Positions 16,351-24,985 of a stretch of 64,000 nucleotides of DNA are shown here, piece after piece. The DNA is from Planctomycetaceae bacterium. Lineage in GTDB: Bacteria; Planctomycetota; Planctomycetia; Planctomycetales; Planctomycetaceae. Numbering within the stretch: position 1 is the stretch's first letter; the number at the start of each line of letters is the position of its first letter. The position numbers and the translations under genes are program-made. Below the pieces are notes generated by a model. The model worked only from the letters and a program-made list of their open reading frames with translations, had not been told where the DNA came from and searched no databases. The stretch covers positions 1 to 64,000 of the forward strand of contig JAGQQG010000028.1 in the NCBI GenBank assembly GCA_020426325.1, in the 5' to 3' direction.

Positions 16351-18711
16351 TCATCTCCCGTTCGGAGAGTTGCCGTTCTCAAGAGATCGTTCCAGCGCGT
16401 CAAGCGAAGCATCCAACTCGTGGAGTTGCTGCTCTGACAGGTCATGATGCCCAAATCGAACCTCATAGAACGCCTGGGTCAACGTGCGTAGGATGTCATT
16501 GAGTGCACGTGAGGCATGGAGCGATTGAAGTTGTTGGTCGAGATCGACGGCGAACTCTTGAGGGGTTTGCGATTCGCGTCGCTGATGACCGCGTTGGGCC
16601 AGGATTTTGCGGAACCGCTCATAGAAGGGGACGGTCGGAGCCATGATCGATGTCTGGGAACGGCGAATTCTCAAACGTCGTCTCAGTGGATCCGGACCGT
16701 GCTTCCACAACCACACGGCTGAAAACAGCAACAGGGCAAACGTCACAAGGCTGATGATTATCCGGATGATCCGTGATCGGGCGTCTCCTGGTACAGAACC
16801 TGACCCTTGCCCTTGTGAATTCCAATCATCCGCAAAAGACTGAAGAGATTCGAGGATGCTTCCCGTTGAATCTTTCAGTGGTGCGAACAACATCCGACGT
16901 TGTTGACCACCAGACAATGTCATGCCGGAAACCCACAAAGATCGAATGTCAGCAGTCAGATCGGTCCAGAAGTGAGATGTCTCACTGATGGCACTGACGG
17001 CCTCATCACGGGCAGCCGGAGTGGGGTCAAGCACAATCCAGCGTCGATCGACGTAAGCCTCAACCCAAGCATGTGTATGCAGCTGACGAACCTCGATTCG
17101 TCCGGTCTTCGTGTTCAACGTTCCTCCCTTGAAGCCGTTGACGTACCGGGCAGGGATGCCGATGGAACGCAGCATGAGAACCAGCGCAGAAGCAAAGTAT
17201 TCGCAATGCCCCTCTTTTCGATTGATGACAAAGTCCACAACCGGATCGATGTTGGGATCGTCAATCGAGAGCTTCAGTGAGTAGTGATACTCGCCGGAAT
17301 CGCGGAGAAGCGTGACTAACCGCTCGACGGAGGCATTAGGAGTTAGCGTTGATCCTTCAGCGGTCTGCGTCGTCGATTTCGCCAATTCTGCAAGCGGCTC
17401 AAGGCCGATCGGGAATCGCGTCATCATCTGAGCGTAGCGCCTTTCTACTGACGGATGAACCATTGAATACGGCCGCTGGTGATCCGAAAGCGAGTACGCA
17501 AAATACTCAAAGACTTCTCCAGTCTCCGCATCGTCAGAGTCTTTGAGCTGACGTCGAAAAGTGTTCCCCAGAAGTTCATGTTCCGACTCATAACGGCTCG
17601 ATTCGTCAGCCGGCAGACAAATGACGGTGGGTCCACAAGCGAACAGCGTCTGGGTTCCGATCGAATGAAGCCGGATGTCCTGTTTGACGAGAGGTGAGAT
17701 GCGATTCAGGATGCGACGACTTGTCGGTCTCACCAGCTGAAATCTTTCGGAGACAGCTGTCCAACGACCATTGTCATACTCTCCAAGAACGGTTCCCCGG
17801 AACAGGGGGGCATCAAGTCCAAGACCAGATGCGTATTCGTTCACATCGATCGGATCACCACTCTGACTGTCTGAGAATGTGGCTTCCAGGACGAGGTCGT
17901 GATTTTCGAGAATCTGGCCCATATCGCCGACGCTGACCTCTTCCGAAAACCCGGTCTGAGATCGAACGGCAGCCGACACCTGGTTTTTGATGAAGAGCGG
18001 ACTTCCTACCCAGACGCGGGGAGTGAGGACGAAGAAAGCCAGACCAACGATGATGGACAGAATTCCGTTGGCCATGATGCCAGTGACAAATCTGAGTGTA
18101 ATCCACCTCGAGGCACTCGCGGTCCTGACTCCATTCCTGCTGATGCTGTTTCTTTCAGATGGCGATGGGATTGGGGCCGGAGACAATGCTCCCTTCGAAT
18201 CCGTTCCGGTCGTCCGCTGAACAGCGCGGTGAAGCGTGAAGATCGACAGAGTCCACAAAGCCCACAGAACATAGATGATGAGAAAGAATCCCAGCCAGAT
18301 GCTGTTGGTCAGTACCGAACTTGTCGCTACTTGCAGGACGCTCAGAGCACACAGCCACCAGATCTGAGACGTTCCCTTCTCTTGCCACAGAAGAATCCAA
18401 GACAGGTAGAACAGCAGGTGGCCAAAACCAAGCAGCCGTCCTTCGATCGACTCTCCAAAGAATTCAGCCCCCGCGATTGCGAAGGCGATCAAGCCAAGGC
18501 CATTGGCCATCCAGACGTTGAGAGAGAATGTTCCCTTGATGTCGTTCCACAACAATGCTCCGAGGGCGATGGGGATCGTCGCTGCTGCGATGGGTCCTCC
18601 TTCTGCAAAGGCGAAGATTCCACCAGACAGGGCCAGCAGGCAGGAGATGCTGACCTTCAAAAGGGTGCGTAGGGCAATGTGTGATGCAAAGGGAGTTGTG
18701 GCAATCGACAT
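16351..18711 (-). CDS. Transglutaminase-like membrane protein (TgpA/DUF3488 type)
   Basis: A 786-residue protein from the ATG at 18711; a TTG at 18735 is also possible. The N-terminal part has about six membrane helices (residues ~15-235), as in DUF3488. The periplasmic transglutaminase core follows, with the catalytic Cys503 in KEGHCEYFASAL, His547 in LHTHAWVEAY and Asp562 in WIVLDPTPA. A last membrane helix at about 640-660 is followed by a cytoplasmic DUF4129-like tail. The layout and length match TgpA-like proteins. The gene lies directly behind the DUF58 gene, the usual pairing, though the MoxR ATPase that normally completes the set is absent. The substrate is unknown. Confidence 0.92.
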   Translation of the reverse strand: MSIATTPFASHIALRTLLKVSISCLLALSGGIFAFAEGGPIAAATIPIALGALLWNDIKGTFSLNVWMANGLGLIAFAIAGAEFFGESIEGRLLGFGHLLFYLSWILLWQEKGTSQIWWLCALSVLQVATSSVLTNSIWLGFFLIIYVLWALWTLSIFTLHRAVQRTTGTDSKGALSPAPIPSPSERNSISRNGVRTASASRWITLRFVTGIMANGILSIIVGLAFFVLTPRVWVGSPLFIKNQVSAAVRSQTGFSEEVSVGDMGQILENHDLVLEATFSDSQSGDPIDVNEYASGLGLDAPLFRGTVLGEYDNGRWTAVSERFQLVRPTSRRILNRISPLVKQDIRLHSIGTQTLFACGPTVICLPADESSRYESEHELLGNTFRRQLKDSDDAETGEVFEYFAYSLSDHQRPYSMVHPSVERRYAQMMTRFPIGLEPLAELAKSTTQTAEGSTLTPNASVERLVTLLRDSGEYHYSLKLSIDDPNIDPVVDFVINRKEGHCEYFASALVLMLRSIGIPARYVNGFKGGTLNTKTGRIEVRQLHTHAWVEAYVDRRWIVLDPTPAARDEAVSAISETSHFWTDLTADIRSLWVSGMTLSGGQQRRMLFAPLKDSTGSILESLQSFADDWNSQGQGSGSVPGDARSRIIRIIISLVTFALLLFSAVWLWKHGPDPLRRRLRIRRSQTSIMAPTVPFYERFRKILAQRGHQRRESQTPQEFAVDLDQQLQSLHASRALNDILRTLTQAFYEVRFGHHDLSEQQLHELDASLDALERSLENGNSPNGR

Positions 18712-18721
18712 GAGAAAGCTT

Positions 18722-20200
18722 CTATGCAGAGGCAAGTCTTTCCACAGAAAACGCCATCGCTAATGATGTCGGATCAGCGACAATCACCTGTGGCGGCTCA
18801 GCCCATGCCTGGTGATGCGTGTTGATTGCGACGGATTTTTCCCACCTCACCTGCTCGGCACGATCCTCCATCGAGGTGATGACAACCGTACGACTGTGGG
18901 GAGTCTGCTCCTCCCGGGCGATGTTCAAGAGTGACGGCAGATCGGCCTCGAGATTGGGCTGCATCAACGCAAAGACATCGAGGAGTTTGTCACGACCGCC
19001 ATGTTCCGCCGTTCCTTTCCACACCTGCAACTGAGGTGCATTGGCGGCAAATACGAGATCGCCATCGCGACCGTTGAGAAGTTGATCGTCACAGATTGTG
19101 GCAGCAAAACTCAACATGTATTCAAACCGTTGTCGTTGAATTTCGCTGGCGTTGTGAGGCAGAAAGAGATCGAGCAGAAGGATGAGTTGTCGATCACGGC
19201 TCTCACGGTACTCGCGAACCATCAATTCGTTTCTGCGAGCGGTCGTTCTCCAGTGAATGTTTCGCGGATCGTCACCGTGACGGTACTCACGGATTCGATG
19301 AAACTCGTCATGAAACGTCCCGATTCGCTGTTGTGCATGACTTGCCAGTTGAGTCGCACTGATTACGTTGCGTCGCCAGCCAGACGTCAACCGTCCGATA
19401 CGCGGGTAAACGAGGATCTGGTCATGCGCGGCCAGAATAAGACCACGCTCGACAAGTCCCATGGGGAAGCGGGAATTCACCTGAATCGCCCCGAAGGTGT
19501 ATTGACCACGCTGGCTCAGACGGAGCTGATACTGTCCACGTCCGCTGCTGCGGCGAGCGACATGAGCGAACAGCACCTCGGGATGCAACGATTCCCGTCC
19601 GTTGCTCACATCATCTCGAATGCTGATCACCCAGGCGGCAAGCCAGCGTTTGGGATTGGTCAACGTCAGTTGGACCGAGAAGGGTTCCCCAGCCATCACA
19701 CGTCGAGGGATTGTTCGCTGAACTGACAGGTGCTTCAGCATCATGAACATGACCGAGCCATTCACGATGAACGCTCCAGCCATGAACACGTACACGAGCA
19801 TCAGAGTGTTGGAGCGACCAATGACCGAGCCGGAAAGAAGCACAAGCATGATCACGCAATAGATCATCCCCTCGACAGGCATCATGAACCGATTGCTACG
19901 GGCACGCACAGGACGTCTGACGGTTTTGGACCACTGGTAGGCGATCAACTCCTTCAATCCCCAGACTGACAGACCGACTGCCATCACGACCAATACAGCT
20001 CGGGCCGGAAATCCCAATGCCTTGAGCAACAGTTCCGACCGCATCTCAGCTGCGGCCAAGAGTACCCCGAAGGCCATCGCCGTCGTACCGGCAACAGGAA
20101 AGGGACGATGCGACGTCGATGGCTGAGTTGGGGACATAGATGACGGGTTGAAAGGCGATAGCCATCGAAGTGATCGGTCGATCAACTGATTGTCACGCAT
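18722..20200 (-). CDS. DUF58 domain protein
   Basis: A 492-residue protein from the ATG at 20200 (MRDNQLIDRS); a TTG seven codons earlier is an alternative. Membrane helices occur near residues 60-75 and 110-150. The DUF58 signature lies near residue 310: EFHRIREYRHGDDPRNIHWRTTARR, then LMVREYRESRDRQLILLLDLF. A VWA-like fold is usual for the C-terminal part. DUF58 proteins act with MoxR ATPases and transglutaminase-like proteins in poorly understood envelope processes. The transglutaminase gene begins 10 bases downstream. Confidence 0.9.
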   Translation of the reverse strand: MRDNQLIDRSLRWLSPFNPSSMSPTQPSTSHRPFPVAGTTAMAFGVLLAAAEMRSELLLKALGFPARAVLVVMAVGLSVWGLKELIAYQWSKTVRRPVRARSNRFMMPVEGMIYCVIMLVLLSGSVIGRSNTLMLVYVFMAGAFIVNGSVMFMMLKHLSVQRTIPRRVMAGEPFSVQLTLTNPKRWLAAWVISIRDDVSNGRESLHPEVLFAHVARRSSGRGQYQLRLSQRGQYTFGAIQVNSRFPMGLVERGLILAAHDQILVYPRIGRLTSGWRRNVISATQLASHAQQRIGTFHDEFHRIREYRHGDDPRNIHWRTTARRNELMVREYRESRDRQLILLLDLFLPHNASEIQRQRFEYMLSFAATICDDQLLNGRDGDLVFAANAPQLQVWKGTAEHGGRDKLLDVFALMQPNLEADLPSLLNIAREEQTPHSRTVVITSMEDRAEQVRWEKSVAINTHHQAWAEPPQVIVADPTSLAMAFSVERLASA

Positions 20201-20232
20201 GGAACACGCTGTCACAACCAAGTTGAAGCTGA

Positions 20233-20790
20233 TTATTTGAGTCGGTTCAGATCTTGGTCCATCCGTCTTTCGTTCACGAGTTCCAGAGCTCGGGGGTCAT
20301 GTCGGAGAAACTTCAGGAGTTGAGACGATGTACAAGCGAGAAGCTGTGCTGCATCAGGGACATTCCACTCTGTCGATGCAAGCAAATCAAGCGCATCGGC
20401 CAGAAGTGTCGGAAAGTCGTCGTGCTTTGGATTGATGAGAATGCGACCGCCGATGCATCGCTCCTTCCACAACGTTGATGGCTTCAATTCGCGGGTAGTG
20501 CGGAGGGAGAGTGCCAATTGTACCCTGAGCCGAAACAGGGCATTCCGGAAGTTGTCCGACTGACTACGGCGCTCGCTTGCCATGGCTGTGATGCCTGACG
20601 GATGGTGAGTCAAACGAACGGCAGTCTCAACTTTGTTTCGATGTTGCCCGCCCGGTCCGGATCTTCGCAATCGTTCAACCTCACATTGCGCGAGAAGCTG
20701 CTCTTGGGGAAGTGCTGCGGGATGGAATGATTGCTGATTCAAAATCGTTGATTGTGGATGAGTTGCATTTGGAGAAAAAGGCCCGGCCAT
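20233..20790 (-). CDS. GGQ-motif release-factor-like protein (class I RF domain)
   Basis: A 185-residue protein from the ATG at 20790 (MAGPFSPNATHPQ), placed after the stop of the upstream kinase. The core carries RSGPGGQHRNKVETAVRL, with the universal GGQ at residues 47-49 that triggers peptidyl-tRNA hydrolysis, then HHPSGITAMASERRSQSDN. The codon-recognition domain of RF1/RF2 is missing, as in ArfB, PrfH and mitochondrial ICT1-like proteins. The C-terminal half (about 110-185), with a Leu-rich segment and LLKFLRHDP, is not the short basic tail of ArfB. It may rescue stalled ribosomes, but that is inference. Confidence 0.82.
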   Translation of the reverse strand: MAGPFSPNATHPQSTILNQQSFHPAALPQEQLLAQCEVERLRRSGPGGQHRNKVETAVRLTHHPSGITAMASERRSQSDNFRNALFRLRVQLALSLRTTRELKPSTLWKERCIGGRILINPKHDDFPTLLADALDLLASTEWNVPDAAQLLACTSSQLLKFLRHDPRALELVNERRMDQDLNRLK

Positions 20791-20803
20791 TTGCCGTTCC
20801 CAC

Positions 20804-22600
20804 TCACTCCGGCGTGGATGCAATCGGAGCATCAGAAAATCCACAGCGGAAGAGGACGTCGACCAGATCCTTGAGTTGGATAGGCTTACCAAGATAGCCG
20901 TCCATATCCGCTTCGCGGCATCTCCGTTCATATCCGGCAACGATGTTGGCAGTGAAGGCGATGATGGGAATTCGGCTATTCGTCCCGGCTTCTCTTAATC
21001 GGATCCGTGCTGTTGTCTCGAATCCATCCATGCCCGGCATTTCGATGTCCATCAGCACCAGATCGAATGCCTCTCGGTCCGTGCGTGAAATCGCATCCGG
21101 GCCATCTGACGCGATCGAGATTTCACAACCGAGTTTTTCAAGCAACCCTCTCATCAGAATCTGGTTCACTCGGTTGTCGTCGACGACAAGGATTCGCAAG
21201 CCGGGCTTGAGTCCGAGATTTGCCTCGACAACCTGATCAGAGGTTTCCTTCCGAAGGCTGATAGCGGTTCGATCCAAAGTGACTGGCACGGTGAACGTCA
21301 CCGTGGTCCCCTGATCAGGTTCGCTGTCCAGCCAGATCTGCCCCTCCATCTGATTGACAAGCGATTTGGCGATCGTCAGTCCGAGCCCTGCCCCCCCATA
21401 AGATCGCGAGGTGGAACTGTCTGCCTGAGCAAACATTTCGAACATGCGTTCCTGTTGATCTTTGGCGATACCAATTCCCGTATCACATACAGAAAACCTC
21501 AGTTCGAGTGAATCACGTTGTCTGGAAATGACATCGACAGTAACGGTGACTTCGCCCTGATTCGTGAACTTAAGCCCGTTGTCAATCAGATTGCCCAGCA
21601 CTTGCGCCAGTCTGTCCCGATCGCCGACGACCATTTCTGGAACTCCGGGGGCAACAATCGTTGAAACCTTGAGTTTGGTCGAATCGACTTGAGAAGATGA
21701 AGACTCCATCGTGCGTGTGACAAAGTCGCGGACATGGAACTTCGTCTGTTGCAGCACGAGCGGTGCAGAATCTCCCTCAGCGACACTGAGAACATTGTCG
21801 ACGATTCTGGCTAATCCTTCTGCGGCTTCTTTGGCTGACTGCAAGTAACCTCGTTGTTCGGGATTCACCTCATTCGTGAGCGCCAGTTCGACCATGCCCA
21901 CGATGCCGTTGATGGGTGTGCGCAGTTCATGACTCATCTTCGTCAGGAACTCGCTTTTCGCGCGGCTGCCTGCATCGGCCCGATGGAGCGCCTCTTTGAG
22001 ATGGCCCTGCACAGCCGCTTCCGACTGTTTGAAGACAATTGTCAATGTGGTCGCGCAGATGATGATGCCACAAAGACTGGCCAGATGGAGCCAAAGGAGA
22101 ATCGCACCATGCACTTCTTGTCGAATCGTGACACCATTCTGGTGAGCGAAGAAAAATGCGATTGCAGTTCCGCAGGAGAGAACCAGCCATCGCAACCCCG
22201 CAGGTGGGCCTATCAGCAATACGGCGATAATTGGAACTGCGGGCAACCATAACAGGGCGGGGGCCTCGATTCCTCCGGAGACAAAGGCAACACCAACAAT
22301 TGTCCCCCAAAACAGGAACATCAGTCCGATCCGGACAGCACGGGGCGAAACACCCCAGCGGAAGGCAAACAGCCCCAATGCACTGATCGAACCGGTGACG
22401 AGAAAGATCGCAGTTGCTGTCCAGGCTCCCGCTAAAGCGTAGGCCGGAACAAATACCGGTACCCAGACGAGCAAAGAAACGCCGAACATAACCGCCCGAA
22501 CCGTCTGTGTGCGGGTCGGTTCTTTGTACGACAGTGAGTCGCCGACGAAAAGATCAAGCAGCGCTTGTTGCATGAATAGGGATCCGAATGGCCCATTCAT
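20804..22600 (-). CDS. Membrane hybrid sensor histidine kinase with receiver domain
   Basis: A 598-residue protein. It has about six N-terminal membrane helices (residues ~38-190) with little periplasmic sequence, then a short coiled linker. The HisKA box is KMSHELRTPINGIVG with His224; the ATPase domain shows N-box LIDNGLKFTN, G1 CDTGIGI and G2 GGAGLGLTI. A C-terminal receiver domain (about 467-585) has the acidic pair DD (474-475), phosphoacceptor Asp518 in LVLMDIEMPGMDG and the Lys of LGKPI. No separate response regulator is adjacent. The signal is unknown; the membrane-embedded sensor resembles MASE-type input domains. Confidence 0.94.
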   Translation of the reverse strand: MNGPFGSLFMQQALLDLFVGDSLSYKEPTRTQTVRAVMFGVSLLVWVPVFVPAYALAGAWTATAIFLVTGSISALGLFAFRWGVSPRAVRIGLMFLFWGTIVGVAFVSGGIEAPALLWLPAVPIIAVLLIGPPAGLRWLVLSCGTAIAFFFAHQNGVTIRQEVHGAILLWLHLASLCGIIICATTLTIVFKQSEAAVQGHLKEALHRADAGSRAKSEFLTKMSHELRTPINGIVGMVELALTNEVNPEQRGYLQSAKEAAEGLARIVDNVLSVAEGDSAPLVLQQTKFHVRDFVTRTMESSSSQVDSTKLKVSTIVAPGVPEMVVGDRDRLAQVLGNLIDNGLKFTNQGEVTVTVDVISRQRDSLELRFSVCDTGIGIAKDQQERMFEMFAQADSSTSRSYGGAGLGLTIAKSLVNQMEGQIWLDSEPDQGTTVTFTVPVTLDRTAISLRKETSDQVVEANLGLKPGLRILVVDDNRVNQILMRGLLEKLGCEISIASDGPDAISRTDREAFDLVLMDIEMPGMDGFETTARIRLREAGTNSRIPIIAFTANIVAGYERRCREADMDGYLGKPIQLKDLVDVLFRCGFSDAPIASTPE

Positions 22601-22965
22601 GATACCGGTGGCTCAGCAGAGCGTCGACCGGGACACCTTAATTGGCACGTGTGAAAAGCCTTCGGAGCGCTGAGACCGTCGTTCAGCCCGCCCGGTATTC
22701 GTCACAACCGGGATGTTCGTCCACTTTGATGACACAGGGAAACATCCGTCTGTTGCCGGATGACACCATCTGGAAAATCTGCGAATTCCCATTTGACTCC
22801 CCAGAAGTGCGACCTAGGTTTCCGTTGTCAAAGGGACGCTGACAACAAAACAACGAGGCAAAAACAGGAGACGCCTCAATCAAAATCGGGGGTTACGGGC
22901 GACGGATTGTGAGATGTTCTTGCAGAAGTTGCTCGGCTACATATCTAAAGAATGAGGGTTTTCAG
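22601..22965. other. Intergenic region between kinase and pilin genes
   Basis: 365 bases between the divergent kinase and pilin genes. It has a small hairpin CATCCG-N-CGGATG near 22744-22763. I see no gene; promoters for both neighbours must lie here, but no convincing -35/-10 pair stands out. Confidence 0.5.
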
Positions 22966-23139
22966 ATGAAGAATCTCGCCACCGCCGTCAAGAATTTCAT
23001 GGTTTCAGAAGATGGTCCGACGGCTGTTGAGTACGCCGTGATGCTCGCTCTGATCGTCGTGGTCTGCCTGACCGCCATCCAGGCGATCGGTACCAACGCC
23101 AACAAGCACTTCGAGACCGTCCGCGATTCGCTCAGCTAA
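22966..23139 (+). CDS. Flp/Fap-type pilin
   Basis: A 57-residue protein from the ATG at 22966, with GAGG ten bases upstream. It has the class IVb Flp pattern: a short basic leader, then EDGPTAVEYAVMLALIVVV, with the conserved Glu22 five residues after Gly17 where the prepilin peptidase would cut, and a single hydrophobic helix. Flp pilins build Tad pili used for adhesion. None of the Tad machinery (CpaA-F, TadZ, RcpC) is in this window, so this is a solitary pilin gene. A strong terminator follows. Confidence 0.9.
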   Translation: MKNLATAVKNFMVSEDGPTAVEYAVMLALIVVVCLTAIQAIGTNANKHFETVRDSLS

Positions 23140-23176
23140 TCGCAACCGTTCGCTTCAGCGAACGTCTAAGTCAAAC

Positions 23177-23214
23177 CGCCTCGTGGGAAGTCGTTTCCCG
23201 CGAGGCGTTTTTTT
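23177..23214 (+). terminator. Rho-independent terminator after the pilin gene
   Basis: CGCCTCG / CGAGGCG stem (23177-23183 / 23201-23207), extended by TGGGAA pairing with TTTCCCG, followed by TTTTTTT. It lies 38 bases after the pilin stop and 18 bases before the convergent pruA gene end. Confidence 0.9.
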
Positions 23215-23231
23215 GCTTTGATCTCTCCTGG

Positions 23232-24860
23232 TCACACACTCTCTTCATCAGAGGGAGGAGCGAACCCGCGCCTCATGGTGTTTTCGCTGACCGCGATTGG
23301 AATCAGAAACTGCAATAGATAGTCGTGACCGCCCGCTTTGCTGCCGATGCCCGACATCTGATAGCCGCCGAAGGGGTGGCGTTGGACCAAAGCTCCTGTG
23401 ATCGGTCGGTTGAGATACAGGTTGCCAACACGCATCTCAGCTCGCGCTCTCGCCAAATTCTTAGGACTGCGGCTGTACATCCCCCCGGTGAGGGCGTAGT
23501 CCGTACGGTTCGCAATCTCGAAGGCATCGTCGAGCGTACGTGCTTTCATGACCGCAACTAAAGGCCCGAAGATCTCCTGCTGAGCGATACGGCTCTCAGG
23601 GTCAATGTCTGCAAACACGTGCGGCCCGACGTAAAACCCGTGTTTGGCCAGCTCGCCCGCATCGGTCGTCACGATCGGTGTGCACTCTTCCCGTCCGATT
23701 TCGATGTAGTCGTTGATTCGCTCAAGAGCGTCTTCATCAATGACCGGACCGATCGTAGTCCCGGGTTGTTCAGCTGGCCCAAACTGCAGACTCTCGGTCG
23801 CCCCCTTGAGTCGGTCCAGAAAGGCATCGTACGCAGGGGCAAGCACGATGACTCGCGAACAGGCTGAACACTTCTGTCCTGAGAAGCCGAAAGCACTACC
23901 GATGATCCCCTGAACCGCTTCGTCAAGGTCAGCATCTTCGTCGACGATGATCGCGTTCTTGCCCCCCATCTCGGCAATGACTTTTTTGACATGCGTCTGA
24001 GCGGGCGGATTGTCAGCGGCCTGTTTGTTAATCAAGAGGCCGACCTCTCGTGAACCCGTGAAGGCGATCACATCAACATCCGGATTCTCCACCAAAGCCG
24101 GGCCGATCTCTTCTCCGTATCCTGGCAGATAGGAGACGACGCCGTCCGGGATGCCCGAATCACGGATCATCTCAAACAGTTTGGCTGCAACAATCGACGA
24201 TTGCTCGGCCGGCTTCATAATGACCGTGTTGCCGGTGACGAGAGCTGCGACCGTCATGCCGGTGAGAATGGCCAAGGGGAAGTTCCACGGGGAAATCACC
24301 ACCGCAACTCCCCGCGGCTGATAGAAGTAGATGTTCTCCTCGCCTGGGTAGTCGCATTGAACGGGAACGTCGAGCAACCGCATTTGCATGGCGTAGTAGG
24401 TGCAGAAGTCGATGGCCTCGGCGACGTCGCCGTCCGCCTCCATCCACGGTTTGCCGCACTCATACACCATCCAGGCGGCCAACTCATAACGACGATTCCG
24501 CATCTCGGCCGCAATCAACTCCAGATACTCAGCGCGGTGGGTTGCTTCGACTTTCCGCCACTGCTCGAAGGCACGTCTCGCGATCGTCACCGCCTGCTCT
24601 GCGTGATCGACTGTCGCCGCCATCACAGTCCCGACCGTTTGTGATTTGTGCGAAGGATTCAGTGAGACAATCGACTTGCGCGAGCTGACCGCTTTGCCAT
24701 CGATCACGATGGGATATTCGCGTCCGAGCTGTTCCTCCACGTCCTTCAGTGCCTGAGCAAATGCTTTCCGGTTTTCGGCTCGGCTGAAGTCCGTATGCGG
24801 TTCATTTTGATAGGGTTCAGCCTTGCGGGCCGCCTGTTTTTGATCGTCAGTGTCGCTCAT
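23232..24860 (-). CDS. pruA: L-glutamate gamma-semialdehyde (1-pyrroline-5-carboxylate) dehydrogenase
   Basis: A 542-residue NAD-dependent aldehyde dehydrogenase, with GGAG before the ATG at 24860. Landmarks are the cofactor stretch ISPWNFPLAILTGM and KPAEQSSIV, the general-base Glu in KVIAEMGGKNAIIVD, and the catalytic Cys in SGQKCSACSR. Later come QQEIFGPLVAV and the RPITGALVQRHPFGGYQMSG segment typical of the RocA/PruA branch. It oxidises glutamate semialdehyde to glutamate, the second step of proline breakdown. The proline dehydrogenase partner is not fused and not in the window. It is the last gene of the run with pabB, but a 125-base gap may mean a separate promoter. Confidence 0.93.
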   Translation of the reverse strand: MSDTDDQKQAARKAEPYQNEPHTDFSRAENRKAFAQALKDVEEQLGREYPIVIDGKAVSSRKSIVSLNPSHKSQTVGTVMAATVDHAEQAVTIARRAFEQWRKVEATHRAEYLELIAAEMRNRRYELAAWMVYECGKPWMEADGDVAEAIDFCTYYAMQMRLLDVPVQCDYPGEENIYFYQPRGVAVVISPWNFPLAILTGMTVAALVTGNTVIMKPAEQSSIVAAKLFEMIRDSGIPDGVVSYLPGYGEEIGPALVENPDVDVIAFTGSREVGLLINKQAADNPPAQTHVKKVIAEMGGKNAIIVDEDADLDEAVQGIIGSAFGFSGQKCSACSRVIVLAPAYDAFLDRLKGATESLQFGPAEQPGTTIGPVIDEDALERINDYIEIGREECTPIVTTDAGELAKHGFYVGPHVFADIDPESRIAQQEIFGPLVAVMKARTLDDAFEIANRTDYALTGGMYSRSPKNLARARAEMRVGNLYLNRPITGALVQRHPFGGYQMSGIGSKAGGHDYLLQFLIPIAVSENTMRRGFAPPSDEESV

Positions 24861-24985
24861 GATGCTCCGTCATTCTGGGAGTCTTGATCCTAGGACTTCA
24901 GGAACTCACACGCAATTGGGCACGGAGCGAATCCCGAGGGCTTCGAGAAATCCTTTCGATGGCGGACTTCTCAGGAAGTGATTCA

